64,000 nt of DNA. Origin: Janthinobacterium sp. BJB426. GTDB taxonomy: Bacteria; Pseudomonadota; Gammaproteobacteria; Burkholderiales; Burkholderiaceae_D. The notes under the pieces are model-generated. The model was not told the DNA's origin. It saw only the letters and a program-made list of their open reading frames with translations, and ran no database searches. Positions 9,752 to 18,863 of the stretch are shown piece by piece (the first letter of the stretch is position 1; every line of letters begins with the position of its first letter). A program made the position numbers and the translations under genes. The stretch spans positions 124,001-188,000 of the forward strand of contig NZ_PDZL01000012.1 of assembly GCF_002735705.1 (NCBI RefSeq), given 5' to 3'.

Positions 9752-10627
9752 GGTGTCTATCCGAAAAGTGCAGGGCTCCGTATCTAGCGGAGAGTGGGCA
9801 GCCGCGTGGCGCGGCGCAAGGCGGCATTTTACTCCTTCTTGCACGCATTGCATCGCGGCCTGGGCGGATGTCGGGCCATTTTTCTGTTCCCTGGATGTTG
9901 TCGGCGGCCGGATTCGGCGCACGAAGTGGCGCCTCCCCTGACGCCCCGTTAGCACCGCTACATGACTTGCTGGCACGGCATGACGGTGAGCTTCCGCAGT
10001 GCACCATTTGGGTGCGTCAGCCTGTCGTTTCGTCGCCATGGCTGGCATTTGCAATGCGATAGGCTGACTCTGTCTGAACGATTGATGGCCGGGTTTCTTG
10101 TCTGTTTTTAAATATTACTCATTTTGCGCATGGGATGATTTTTGAAAGATCAAGTTACATACGTCCGTGCTCTAGCTGATCGGAAGATTGTTGAAGCAGC
10201 CAGAAGAAATTGAATATAAATGTATAGGCAAATTCTGATTTTTCTTGCCAAGTTGAATGGACAAGGAGCGCTGCAGCCATGCGGGGAGGGGGGATTTTCC
10301 GCAGCTTCGGGAGGGATGCCATCGTGGCGTGGCGGGGCAACGTGTTGCCGGCACTGCCACATTTTACCTTGGCGCACGGGCAGGAGCCTGCGAACTGGCA
10401 GCCTTCATCAAAGCCTGATTTTTATTTCAAATTATTGCGTGTAATAACTGTAGAAGTTATTTGATGCGATTCTCATCGATTGATGAGGTCATTGCATTTT
10501 TGAGTTATTTTTTTTGATTGTTCAGATATGGTTTTTTTGATGGTGCTGACTTTTTTATTTCGCGGAAATTGAATGCGGACAGTGTTTCTATTTATTCTTT
10601 ATTTTGACAATGACTATAAAAACTTTT

Positions 10628-10694
10628 CTTCAAGAGTTTGATGGTAATTAATATATGTAATAACTTATATTCAAACGTGAAGATACTCTTGAAG
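10628..10694. repeat. 10-bp perfect inverted repeat enclosing AT-rich DNA
   Basis: CTTCAAGAGT at 10628-10637 is exactly complementary to ACTCTTGAAG at 10685-10694, 47 bases apart. Inside it GTTTGA and TCAAAC form a second inverted pair. Confidence 0.6.
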
Positions 10695-10710
10695 GGTGTT
10701 CATACAATGT

Positions 10711-10742
10711 AATTGAAAACTTCAAATTTGAATAGTTCAATT
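10711..10742. promoter_or_regulatory. Nested 32-bp dyad (operator-like)
   Basis: Outer arms AATTGAA and TTCAATT flank a perfect 12-bp palindrome TTCAAATTTGAA, each separated from it by exactly 3 bases (AAC and TAG). The symmetry of arms and spacers suggests either a multimeric protein binding site or an RNA hairpin with a symmetric internal loop. Confidence 0.5.
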
Positions 10743-10759
10743 CCATGTGGTGTTGTCAA

Positions 10760-10890
10760 TTAGCAACAGGCCTGCGGCCATCCCGCATGTTCGAAACAGG
10801 CCATTTCAAGGGCTGCAGCGGCGCCATTGCAGGCATTTCAGGTGCTGGGCATGCGCGCGAGGGACACACAACAGCTTGTGTTTTTAAACA
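10760..10890 (+). ncRNA. Candidate small RNA or leader RNA ending in an intrinsic terminator
   Basis: A GC-rich island of about 105 bases in otherwise AT-rich DNA ends in the hairpin ACACAA-CAGC-TTGTGT followed by TTTT (10867-10887). A GC-rich body plus a terminator with no reading frame is the usual look of a small RNA. The 5' end is not defined; no convincing -35/-10 pair was found immediately upstream. A second terminator follows at 10900-10923. Confidence 0.3.
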
Positions 10891-10923
10891 ATATTTTTTC
10901 GCATATTAATATGCGTTTTTTTT
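10867..10923 (+). terminator. Two tandem intrinsic terminator-like hairpins
   Basis: ACACAA-CAGC-TTGTGT plus a T run (10867-10887), then CGCATA-TTAA-TATGCG (10900-10915) followed by eight T (10916-10923). No protein gene ends upstream on this strand, so they must terminate a non-coding transcript or act within a leader. Confidence 0.55.
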
Positions 10924-11026
10924 GCAGTGCATCAAATTGGTGCATTGCCGCACAATCTTGGACGCCTTTGCCATTTTCCGGCTCTATTCATTTTGTTGTA
11001 TCTTTGCATCATATTTTTCTACTATG

Positions 11027-11056
11027 TTGACAGTGAACAATCGCATATGGTTTTAT
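11027..11056 (+). promoter_or_regulatory. Candidate promoter of the Oar-like receptor
   Basis: TTGACA at 11027-11032, 18-base spacer, TTTTAT at 11051-11056. The predicted leader is about 170 bases and ends in AGGA at 11227-11230, 6 bases before the ATG. Confidence 0.45.
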
Positions 11057-11236
11057 GTATCGCTTAGGCAAGTAGGTTTTTCCTGTTTTGTCTGAAGCCT
11101 GCCATATCAGTGGTGGGAGAGTGTCAAATCATCAAAAACTAAAACCGGAAATAAAAACGTATTAAACATGATTTAGTGCTTAAAATTTACCAAGCAACTC
11201 TACCAGAGACGCTTAATCTAATAATTAGGAAACCAC

Positions 11237-14200
11237 ATGTTGAGAAAAACAGTTTTAGTTCGCGCGCTGGCGCTGGCCTTCAGCGCCGGCGCCATGTCCG
11301 CCATGGTCGTTGCGCCCGTCATGGCGCAGTCGAACGCAGCAGGTAGTATTTTCGGTAAGGTCGGCAGCGGCAGTGGCGATACCGTCGTATTGCAAAACAC
11401 TGGTACCAACCAGACGCGTTCCACGGCAGTTGATGCAAACGGCTCATTCCGTGTCACGAGTCTGCCTATTGGTACCTATACCGTGACGCTGAAGAAGGGC
11501 GAATCGGTTGTTGGTACTACGTCGCTGGAAGTGCTGGCTGGTCAAGGCGTCGAGGCGATTTTCCCTGTTGCTGGCGGCGTTCAGGCCGTGCAAGTGACGG
11601 GCCGTCGCAACCGCATCGATATCTCGAGCTCGACCAATGGCGCGACCTTTACCGCACGCGAGCTGGACAAGTTGCCGATCGCACGTAACGTCGACGCAAT
11701 CGTGCAACTCTCCCCGAACACCACCCGTGGCGACCCGACCTATCCTGCCGGAGCCAGCTTCGGCGGTGGCGGCGCTTCGGAAAATGCCTACTATATCAAC
11801 GGTTTCCCGGTAACCAACCCGTTGTCGCAATTGGGCGCAATGGAACTCCCGTTTGGCGCGATCGCTCAAGCTCAAGTTTTGACGGGCGGTTATGGCGTTG
11901 AGTTCGGCCGGTCGGTTGGCGGCGTGGTCAACGTCACGACCAAATCCGGTACCAACACCTGGGAAGCCGGTGCCCTGGTATCGATCGCACCGAAGTCGTT
12001 GCGCGCCAAGTCCCGTGACATGTACTACGCCAATACCGGTGTTTTCCCGCAAACAGACGGGACCCTGCGTATTCGCCGCGAAGACAATGAATTCGAGCAA
12101 AAACAGTACTCCGCCTATGTCGGTGGTCCGCTGATCAAGGATACCTTGTTCGGTTTCGTTGCACTGGAGCAAACGCGTGCCGAAAGCAATGGCGTCTTTG
12201 GCGGCCGTACCGCGCTGACTAACGGTGATAACGGCTGGCGCGATTACAAGACCACCACCGAGCGCTACTACGGTAAGCTGGACTGGAATATTTCCGATAA
12301 TCATCGTATCGAATTCACGACGATCGGTGACCTGCCGGAGACCAACACGCAATTCCGTTCGTATGATTACGCGACCCGCGCCGTCGGCAGCAAGGTCAAC
12401 TCGTCAACCCACGAAGAATACGGCCCATTCAACCCGAACGGCGGCGAAGCAAATATCCTGCGCTACGTTGGTAACATTTCCGATAACCTGACCGTCACTG
12501 CCCTGTATGGCAAATCGCGTGCCAAGCATATCTATGAGCCTACAGGCTACGATCCAACGCTGGCACAAGTGAGTGCGGCAAAGGCGGATCAGGCGCCAGG
12601 CTTGAACTACTCGGGTGGTCAGCCGTTCTCGACCAATCAACCAGTCAATGGTTCCACCGACCGCGTAACGTCCAAGCGTCTGGATTTGGAATACAAGATT
12701 GGCAACCACACCCTGCGTGCTGGTCTGGACAATAACAAGATGTCCTCGGCAGACGCTGGCGACGCATTGGCTGGCGGCGCACTGTGGTTGTACGGCAAGA
12801 CCCCAGATGCTACCAAGCCATTTGACGTTCCTGGCGGCCAAGTTGGCGCGCTGGCAGGCAAGGGCCCGCTCGCATCGCAAGGTTTCTATGTGTCGCGTGT
12901 CCTGTCCTCGACCGTATCGAATGCTTTCGCTGGTCAGGATGCTCAGTACATTGAAGATCGCTGGCAAGTGACGAAGGACGTGTTGTTGACCGCAGGTCTG
13001 CGTCGTGAGGGCTTCTACAATGCCAACCAGGACGGCACCAAATATATTGAGATGAAGAACCAATACGCTCCACGCGTAGCAGCAGTGTGGGATGTGAATG
13101 GCGATGCATCGTTTAAAGTATTTGGTAGCGCAGGCCGTTACACCCTGCAAATGCCAACCGTGATCGCTTTGCGCGGTGCAAACGGTTCGCTGAACACCAA
13201 CCAGTATTACGCTTACACGGGTACGGATGCACATGGTGCGCCAACGGGCTTGACCCAGTTGACGGATGTCTTGTCTGCAAACAATGAATTCGGTCAAGCA
13301 AAAGATCCGAAAACCGTTGCTGCACTGGACATGAAGCCATCGTATCAGGATGAGTTGACCCTGGGCTTTGAAAAGGCCTACAACCCTAGCCTGAATTTCG
13401 GTGCCAAGGTTACTTACCGTACCCTGAAATCGACGATCGATGACTTCTGCGATGGTCGCGTGTTCGCAAAATACGCCAAGCGCAATGGTATCGATACTTC
13501 GAACTACGGCGGTTTTAACTGCGCATCGTTCAACCCAGGCGAAGCAAATGATTTCCTGGTTGACTTTGCTGGTACGCAGTCCAACTACACCCGCGTCCAC
13601 CTGACGAAGGAAGACCTGGGCTTCGACAAGGCCAAGCGTACTTACGCTGCACTTGATGTGTTTGCTGAGCATCCATACCGTAACGGCTGGTATGGTAAGA
13701 TCAACTACACGCTGTCGCGCAGCAGCGGCAATACTGAAGGTCAGACGCTGTCCGATACCACGACTGGCCAGGCTGACGTTGCAGCTACCCAGACCTGGGA
13801 TTACGCAGCACTGATGCGCTATGCGGATGGCCGCCTGCCAAATGATCGTAAGCATCAGATCAAGGCTTACGGCTTCTACGACCTGACCCCAGAGTGGACC
13901 GTGGGCGCCGCCGCATTGCTCGCTTCGGGCCGCCCACGTTCGTGCGTCGGTACCAATCCGAACACGCAATCGGCAGACGATATCGGCTTCAACTATCAGT
14001 CCGCTTCGCACTACTGCTTCGGTGCAACTGGCAATCAGAACGTTCCTTCGCCGCGTGGTGCCGTGGGCAATCTGCCATGGGACAAAAACCTGGACTTGAA
14101 CGTGTCGTATAAACCAGCTTTTGTGCCAGGCCTGGCAGTTAAACTGGACATCTTCAATGTGTTCGACACGCAAACCACGCAAAAAGTGGTCGAGCGTTAC

Positions 14201-14299
14201 AACACCAACCAGGCACGCTATGCTCTGTATGAATCGGTACTGAGCTACACCGCACCTCGTTCGATGAAGTTCACCGCTGAGTTCAACAAGAAGTTCTAA
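11237..14299 (+). CDS. Oar-like TonB-dependent receptor with N-terminal carboxypeptidase-regulatory-like domain
   Basis: 1020 residues. Signal peptide to about 31 (ends PVMAQ). Residues about 36-100 form a carboxypeptidase regulatory-like beta-sandwich (GSIFGKVGSGS ... VDANGSFRVTSLPIGTYTVTL), as in Oar of Myxococcus. A plug with ASENAYYINGFPVTNPL and GGYGVEFGRSVGGVVNVTTKSG follows, then a large barrel ending KFTAEFNKKF. Codon choice is biased to CGT, GGT, GAA and GCA relative to neighbours, which suggests strong expression. It stands alone between a long regulatory region and a strong terminator. Oar-type receptors have been tied to protein/protease export or uptake in some species; the ligand here is unknown. 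Confidence 0.92.
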   Translation: MLRKTVLVRALALAFSAGAMSAMVVAPVMAQSNAAGSIFGKVGSGSGDTVVLQNTGTNQTRSTAVDANGSFRVTSLPIGTYTVTLKKGESVVGTTSLEVLAGQGVEAIFPVAGGVQAVQVTGRRNRIDISSSTNGATFTARELDKLPIARNVDAIVQLSPNTTRGDPTYPAGASFGGGGASENAYYINGFPVTNPLSQLGAMELPFGAIAQAQVLTGGYGVEFGRSVGGVVNVTTKSGTNTWEAGALVSIAPKSLRAKSRDMYYANTGVFPQTDGTLRIRREDNEFEQKQYSAYVGGPLIKDTLFGFVALEQTRAESNGVFGGRTALTNGDNGWRDYKTTTERYYGKLDWNISDNHRIEFTTIGDLPETNTQFRSYDYATRAVGSKVNSSTHEEYGPFNPNGGEANILRYVGNISDNLTVTALYGKSRAKHIYEPTGYDPTLAQVSAAKADQAPGLNYSGGQPFSTNQPVNGSTDRVTSKRLDLEYKIGNHTLRAGLDNNKMSSADAGDALAGGALWLYGKTPDATKPFDVPGGQVGALAGKGPLASQGFYVSRVLSSTVSNAFAGQDAQYIEDRWQVTKDVLLTAGLRREGFYNANQDGTKYIEMKNQYAPRVAAVWDVNGDASFKVFGSAGRYTLQMPTVIALRGANGSLNTNQYYAYTGTDAHGAPTGLTQLTDVLSANNEFGQAKDPKTVAALDMKPSYQDELTLGFEKAYNPSLNFGAKVTYRTLKSTIDDFCDGRVFAKYAKRNGIDTSNYGGFNCASFNPGEANDFLVDFAGTQSNYTRVHLTKEDLGFDKAKRTYAALDVFAEHPYRNGWYGKINYTLSRSSGNTEGQTLSDTTTGQADVAATQTWDYAALMRYADGRLPNDRKHQIKAYGFYDLTPEWTVGAAALLASGRPRSCVGTNPNTQSADDIGFNYQSASHYCFGATGNQNVPSPRGAVGNLPWDKNLDLNVSYKPAFVPGLAVKLDIFNVFDTQTTQKVVERYNTNQARYALYESVLSYTAPRSMKFTAEFNKKF

Positions 14300-14351
14300 T
14301 TGTGTGATGGCCGCCGGTTTGCCGGCGGCTTGCAAAAGACACGATTTCAGT

Positions 14352-14393
14352 AAAAATGCCGCGCCCTGTCAAACAGGGCGCGGCATTTTTTTT
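14352..14393 (+). terminator. Strong intrinsic terminator after the Oar-like receptor
   Basis: Stem AAAATGCCGCGCCCTG / CAGGGCGCGGCATTTT with loop TCAAA and a run of eight T. A shorter hairpin (GCCGCCGG/CCGGCGGC) precedes it at about 14311-14331. Confidence 0.9.
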
Positions 14394-14456
14394 GGCTATG
14401 TCCACGGCAGGCGTGGGAGCGCCCCCGGCGTTGCCTTCAATATGGTTTCTCGCCTC

Positions 14457-15182
14457 TTACATCCCGCCCCACAATGCCGCCAAGGTGGCCAGCGCCGTCA
14501 GACCCGCCGTTTCCGTGCGCAGGATGCGCGGGCCCATAGCCAGGCCGATGGCACCGGCGGCCAGGGCCGCCTTTTCTTCCGCTTCCGAAAATCCGCCTTC
14601 CGGTCCCACCATCACGGTGATGGCCTGCGGCGGCTGGTGGCGGGCCCAGTCGGCCAGCGACTGCTCTGCGCGCGGCGTCAGGATGATGCGTTTGTGTAAG
14701 TCTTGCTGGCGGCTCCAGTTATTAAAATCTTGCAATGGCGCCAACTGCGCCAGGCGGTTGCGCCCGCTTTGTTCCGACGCGGAAACGATAATGCCTTGCC
14801 AATGCGCGAGTTTTTTCTCGGCCCGTTCGGCGGACAGGCGCACGACGCAGCGCTGTGCCGACAGCGGCACGATGCCCGCCGCGCCCAGTTCGATGGCTTT
14901 TTCGATGATCCAGTCCATTTTGGACGCTTCCGGCAAGGCCTGCGCCAGGGTCACGGCGTAGGGCAGCTCCGCTTCGCGCGCCACGTGCGTCTGGATTTCC
15001 GCTGTCACGCTGCGCTTGGCAACCGTCACCAGGCTCGCCTGCACTTCGCCCCCTTCGCCATTGAACAGGGTGATGAGGTCGCCCGGCGCCAGGCGCACGA
15101 CCTGGATATGGTGGGCGACAGCCTCCGGCAGGGCGATGGTGGTGCCGGCAACGAGCGGCTGGGGGCAGAAAAAACGCGGCAT
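14457..15182 (-). CDS. rsmE: 16S rRNA m3U1498 methyltransferase RsmE
   Basis: 241-residue SPOUT-class methyltransferase that methylates N3 of U1498 in 16S rRNA of the 30S subunit using SAM. An N-terminal PUA-like domain (MPRFFCPQPL ... HHIQVVRLAPGD) precedes the C-terminal trefoil knot with the SAM-binding segments VMVGPEGGFSEAE and MGPRILRTETAGL. Other family marks are EKAIELGAAGIVPL and SEQSGRNRLAQL. ATG 15182 (MPRFF) is chosen over TTG 15194 because the family begins at this residue. It is divergent from tkt, about 200 bases apart. Confidence 0.95.
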   Translation of the reverse strand: MPRFFCPQPLVAGTTIALPEAVAHHIQVVRLAPGDLITLFNGEGGEVQASLVTVAKRSVTAEIQTHVAREAELPYAVTLAQALPEASKMDWIIEKAIELGAAGIVPLSAQRCVVRLSAERAEKKLAHWQGIIVSASEQSGRNRLAQLAPLQDFNNWSRQQDLHKRIILTPRAEQSLADWARHQPPQAITVMVGPEGGFSEAEEKAALAAGAIGLAMGPRILRTETAGLTALATLAALWGGM

Positions 15183-15378
15183 GCAAATCCTCAACGGGAG
15201 TATAAGTGGGGTGGAAAGACGTCAAAGTATAGCCATTTGGCGGGCCAGTACGCCGCAATTCTAATTTGCAGCCCCCTAGTCTGGTAAAATAGTTGACTAC
15301 ATAAAGCAGCCGGCCTGGGTTCTTTCTTGTCCGTGCTGTTGCAAACGAATCCCAAACTCGCGACTGACCCACACCACC

Positions 15379-17376
15379 ATGACAACTACGCTCCCGACTA
15401 CCAAAATGGCCAATGCGATCCGCGCACTGGCAATGGACGCTGTACAAAAGGCCAACTCCGGCCATCCAGGCATGCCGATGGGCATGGCCGAGATCGCAGT
15501 TGCTCTGTGGAGCGGTCACTATCGCCACAATCCCGCCAATCCTAAATGGCAGAACCGCGACCGTTTCCTGTTGTCGAACGGCCACGGCTCGATGCTGCAC
15601 TACGCGCTGCTGCACCTGACCGGCTACGAGCTGTCGATGGATGACATCAAGGCGTTCCGCCAGATGCATTCGAAAACCCCGGGCCACCCGGAAGTCGATA
15701 TCACGCCGGGCATTGAGACGACCACCGGCCCGCTGGGCCAGGGCATCGCCAACGCCGTCGGCATGGCCCTGTCGGAGCAATTGCTGGCTGCTGAATTCAA
15801 CAAACCTGGCTACGACATCGTCAACCACTACACCTACGCCTTCGTCGGCGATGGTTGCCTGATGGAAGGTATTTCGCACGAAGTGTGCGCGCTGGCCGGC
15901 ACCCTGGGCTTGAACAAACTGATCGCCCTGTACGATGACAATGGCATTTCCATCGACGGCAAAGTCGAAGGCTGGTTCACGGACGACACCCCGGCGCGCT
16001 TCGAAGCGTACGGCTGGAACGTCATCCGCGCCGTCGACGGTCATGACGTTGCCGCCGTGGCTGCCGCCATCGCCGCCGCCAAGACCGCATCGAAGCCAAC
16101 TCTGATCTGCTGCAAGACCATCATCGGCAAGGGTTCGCCGAACCTGCAAGGCGGCGACAAGGTCCACGGCGCCGCGCTGGGCGACAAGGAAATCGCTGCC
16201 GTGCGCGAATACATCGGCTGGGATGCCGCACCGTTCGAGATGCCGGCCGACGTGTACGCTGCCTGGGATGCCAAGAAGCAAGGCGCCCTGCTGGAAGCGG
16301 ACTGGAACGAGCGCTTTGCCGCCTACGGCCGTGAATTCCCGCAGCAAGCTGCGGAACTGAGCCGCCGCATGCAGGGCGAGCTGCCTGCTGCATTTGAAAC
16401 GGCGCTGTCGGCCGCGATCGCTTCCTGCGTCGAGAAGAAAGAAAACATCGCCACCCGCAAGGCCAGCCAGAACGCCATCCAGGCGCTGGCTTCGTCCCTG
16501 CCGGAATTCCTCGGCGGCTCGGCCGACCTGACCGGTTCGAACCTGACCAACTGGAAAGAATGCGTGGCTGTGCGTTCGGGCCAGCCTGGCAACCACATCA
16601 ACTACGGCGTGCGTGAATTCGGCATGAGCGCCATCATGAACGGTATCACCCTGCACGGCGGCTACATCCCGTTCGGCGCCACGTTCCTGACGTTCTCCGA
16701 CTACAGCCGCAATGCCCTGCGCATGGCCGCCTTGATGAAACTGCGTTCGATCTTCGTGTTTACCCACGACTCGATCGGCCTGGGCGAAGACGGCCCGACG
16801 CACCAATCGGTCGAGCATGTCTCGTCGATGCGTTTGATCCCGAACCTGGACAACTGGCGTCCATGCGACACCGTCGAGTCGGCTGCTGCCTGGGGCGCCG
16901 CCGTGCGCCGCAAGGATGGCCCGTCGACCCTGATCTTCTCGCGCCAGAACCTGCCTTACCAGGAGCGTAGCGCCGAACAGATCGAGAACATCTACCGCGG
17001 CGGCTATGTGCTGAACGACGTGGCGGACGCCAAGGCGATCCTGATCGCCACCGGTTCCGAAGTGGAACTGGCCGTCGCCGCCGCCAGCGCGCTGGCGGCC
17101 GAAGGCATCAACGTGCGCGTGGTGTCGATGCCGTCGACCGACGTGTATGACCGCCAGGACGCCGCCTACAAGGCCAGCGTGCTGACCCGCGGCGTGCCGC
17201 GCGTGGCCATCGAAGCGGGCGTGACCAGCTTCTGGTACAAATACGTGGGCCTGGAAGGCGCCGTGGTCGGTATCGACACGTTTGGCGAATCGGCGCCTGC
17301 CGGCGTGCTGTTCAAGCACTTCGGCTTCACGGTCGAGAACGTCGTAGCCAAGGTGAAAGCCGTTATCGCTGGCTAA
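15379..17376 (+). CDS. tkt: Transketolase
   Basis: 665-residue thiamine-diphosphate enzyme of the pentose phosphate pathway that transfers two-carbon ketol units between sugar phosphates. The N-terminal domain has the substrate and TPP motifs ([33 protein letters not shown]) and the GDG motif ([13 protein letters not shown]). The middle domain has [25 protein letters not shown] and [19 protein letters not shown]. The C-terminal domain is complete and the length is usual for bacterial transketolase. gap follows 78 bases downstream on the same strand, so the two may be co-transcribed. A GGTAAAAT -10-like element lies at 15283-15290; its -35 is unclear. Confidence 0.97.
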   Translation: MTTTLPTTKMANAIRALAMDAVQKANSGHPGMPMGMAEIAVALWSGHYRHNPANPKWQNRDRFLLSNGHGSMLHYALLHLTGYELSMDDIKAFRQMHSKTPGHPEVDITPGIETTTGPLGQGIANAVGMALSEQLLAAEFNKPGYDIVNHYTYAFVGDGCLMEGISHEVCALAGTLGLNKLIALYDDNGISIDGKVEGWFTDDTPARFEAYGWNVIRAVDGHDVAAVAAAIAAAKTASKPTLICCKTIIGKGSPNLQGGDKVHGAALGDKEIAAVREYIGWDAAPFEMPADVYAAWDAKKQGALLEADWNERFAAYGREFPQQAAELSRRMQGELPAAFETALSAAIASCVEKKENIATRKASQNAIQALASSLPEFLGGSADLTGSNLTNWKECVAVRSGQPGNHINYGVREFGMSAIMNGITLHGGYIPFGATFLTFSDYSRNALRMAALMKLRSIFVFTHDSIGLGEDGPTHQSVEHVSSMRLIPNLDNWRPCDTVESAAAWGAAVRRKDGPSTLIFSRQNLPYQERSAEQIENIYRGGYVLNDVADAKAILIATGSEVELAVAAASALAAEGINVRVVSMPSTDVYDRQDAAYKASVLTRGVPRVAIEAGVTSFWYKYVGLEGAVVGIDTFGESAPAGVLFKHFGFTVENVVAKVKAVIAG

Positions 17377-17454
17377 TATTGATTTTGAGCAGACCCTGGC
17401 CATGTGCTGGCCGGGGGGCTGTGCTGATACCTTTTTTTTAATCAGGAGCAGAGT

Positions 17455-18465
17455 ATGACGATCAAAGTTGCAATCAATGGCTACGGCCGCATCGGCCGTA
17501 ATGTATTGCGCGCTTTCTACGAAGGCGGCAAGAAACAGGATATCCAGATCGTTGCCATCAACGACCTGGGCGATGCCAAATCGAACGCCCACCTGACCCG
17601 CTACGACACCGCGCACGGCAAGTTCCCGGGCACGGTCACCGTCGAAGGCGACAACATGATCGTCAATGGCGATCCGATCCGCGTATTCGCACAGCGCAAT
17701 CCTGCTGAAATTCCATGGGGCGAGCTGGGCGTGGACGTCGTGCTGGAGTGCACGGGTTTCTTCACCACCAAAGAGAAAGCTTCGGCTCACTTGAAGGGCG
17801 GCGCGAAAAAAGTCATCATTTCGGCACCAGGCGGCAAGGACGTCGACGCGACCGTCGTGTTCGGCGTGAACCACTCCGTGCTGAAATCGACCGATACCGT
17901 CATTTCGAACGCTTCGTGCACCACCAACTGCCTGGCACCGCTGGTCAAGCCACTCAACGACGCCATCGGCATCGAAACGGGCCTGATGACCACCGTGCAC
18001 GCCTACACCAACGACCAGGTGCTGTCCGACGTGATGCATGAAGACCTGCGTCGCGCCCGTTCGGCCACCATGAGCATGATCCCGACCAAGACGGGCGCCG
18101 CTGCCGCCGTGGGCCTGGTCCTGCCTGAGCTGAATGGCAAGCTGGACGGTTTCGCCATCCGCGTACCGACCATCAACGTGTCGCTGGTCGACCTGTCCTT
18201 CATCGCCAAGCGCGACACCACCGTGGAAGAAGTCAACGCCCTGATGAAGGCCGCTTCGGAAGGTGCCCTGGAAGGCATCCTGACGTACCAGACCGAACCG
18301 CTGGTCTCGATCGACTTCAACCACAACCCGGCTTCGTCGAACTTCGATTCGACCCTGACCAAAGTGTCGGGCCGCCTGGTGAAAGTATCGTCGTGGTACG
18401 ACAACGAGTGGGGTTTCTCGAACCGCATGCTTGACACTACCGTTGCACTGATGTCGGCCAAGTAA
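17455..18465 (+). CDS. gap: Glyceraldehyde-3-phosphate dehydrogenase, type I
   Basis: 336-residue glycolytic NAD-dependent dehydrogenase that converts glyceraldehyde-3-phosphate to 1,3-bisphosphoglycerate. The N-terminal Rossmann motif is [14 protein letters not shown]. The catalytic cysteine is C155 in [12 protein letters not shown], with [10 protein letters not shown] and [13 protein letters not shown] (substrate phosphate sites) and the C-terminal [13 protein letters not shown] good AGGAGC ribosome-binding site precedes ATG 17455. It lies 78 bases after tkt and is followed by a strong terminator, so tkt-gap is a plausible two-gene unit. Full length, no oddities. Confidence 0.97.
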   Translation: MTIKVAINGYGRIGRNVLRAFYEGGKKQDIQIVAINDLGDAKSNAHLTRYDTAHGKFPGTVTVEGDNMIVNGDPIRVFAQRNPAEIPWGELGVDVVLECTGFFTTKEKASAHLKGGAKKVIISAPGGKDVDATVVFGVNHSVLKSTDTVISNASCTTNCLAPLVKPLNDAIGIETGLMTTVHAYTNDQVLSDVMHEDLRRARSATMSMIPTKTGAAAAVGLVLPELNGKLDGFAIRVPTINVSLVDLSFIAKRDTTVEEVNALMKAASEGALEGILTYQTEPLVSIDFNHNPASSNFDSTLTKVSGRLVKVSSWYDNEWGFSNRMLDTTVALMSAK

Positions 18466-18482
18466 TTTTTTGACCACATAAG

Positions 18483-18512
18483 AAAAAACGCCCTTCGGGG
18501 CGTTTTTTTTTC
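18483..18512 (+). terminator. Intrinsic terminator after gap
   Basis: Stem AAAAAACGCCC / GGGCGTTTTTT with TTCG tetraloop and continued T run; it also has A residues on the 5' side, so it can act in both directions for the convergent small gene at 18532. Confidence 0.9.
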
Positions 18513-18531
18513 GTCTGTTGCTTTCGTCCGC

Positions 18532-18726
18532 TTACTCAGGATCGACGTTGGCGCACTGTGCGTACCAGAGTTCGCAGTCATTGTTATTGCCCTGATAGCA
18601 GCTGTTCAAGAGATAGTTGCACGTATCCGGCGGTCTGCGTGCATGTTCGGTCGCGTTACTGGCAAACGAGGCGGCGATGCCGACGGCAGCGGCAAAGACA
18701 AATAGAGCTTTTTTGATGGAAATCAT
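18532..18726 (-). CDS. Small secreted Cys-containing protein, unknown function
   Basis: 64 residues from ATG 18726. Residues 1-22 are a typical signal sequence (MISIKKALFVFAAAVGIAASFASNA). The short mature part has four cysteines in the pattern C-x6-C-x7-C-x6-C (within CNYLLNSC, NNNDCELWYAQC), which suggests two disulfides in the periplasm or outside the cell. A longer in-frame start at 18780 would bury the signal sequence, so the shorter start is preferred. A TTGACA lies at 18760-18765 on the minus strand with a weak -10 at 18737-18742. I do not recognise the family. Confidence 0.6.
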   Translation of the reverse strand: MISIKKALFVFAAAVGIAASFASNATEHARRPPDTCNYLLNSCYQGNNNDCELWYAQCANVDPE

Positions 18727-18863
18727 TTTTCTCGCTTTCACAATTGGACAACGGTAGGGTGTCAAATCAAAAGGCCGCACGGCAGGCAGTATGTGTCAAC
18801 CAAGCGCAAGAAAATATTAGCATTAAAGCCAGATTTATATTGCTTTTAAGAAAAATATTTTTA

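Larger units (their letters stand above)
9752..11236. other. 1.5-kb gene-free AT-rich region upstream of the Oar-like receptor
   Basis: Open frames here have no coding signature. Base composition shifts from GC-rich near 9750-10060 to strongly AT-rich, with a GC island around 10265-10400. It contains hairpins at 10443-10461 (AATAACT/AGTTATT) and 10472-10487 (CTCATC-GATT-GATGAG), a 10-bp inverted repeat (10628-10637 with 10685-10694), a nested palindrome (10711-10742), two tandem terminator-like hairpins (10866-10923) and a promoter candidate (11027-11056). This is far longer than other intergenic gaps in the window and probably holds regulatory DNA or a non-coding RNA; a decayed gene remains possible. 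Confidence 0.6.

Noticed and set aside
10055..10464. Short open frames on both strands in the AT-rich gap
   Set aside because: No ribosome-binding sites, no domain signal and overlapping frames on both strands; they look like chance frames.
14722..18477. Very long minus-strand open frame opposite tkt and gap
   Set aside because: It is an antisense shadow of GC-biased third positions in two clearly conserved plus-strand genes; its translation is His/Gln/Arg-rich with no family motifs.
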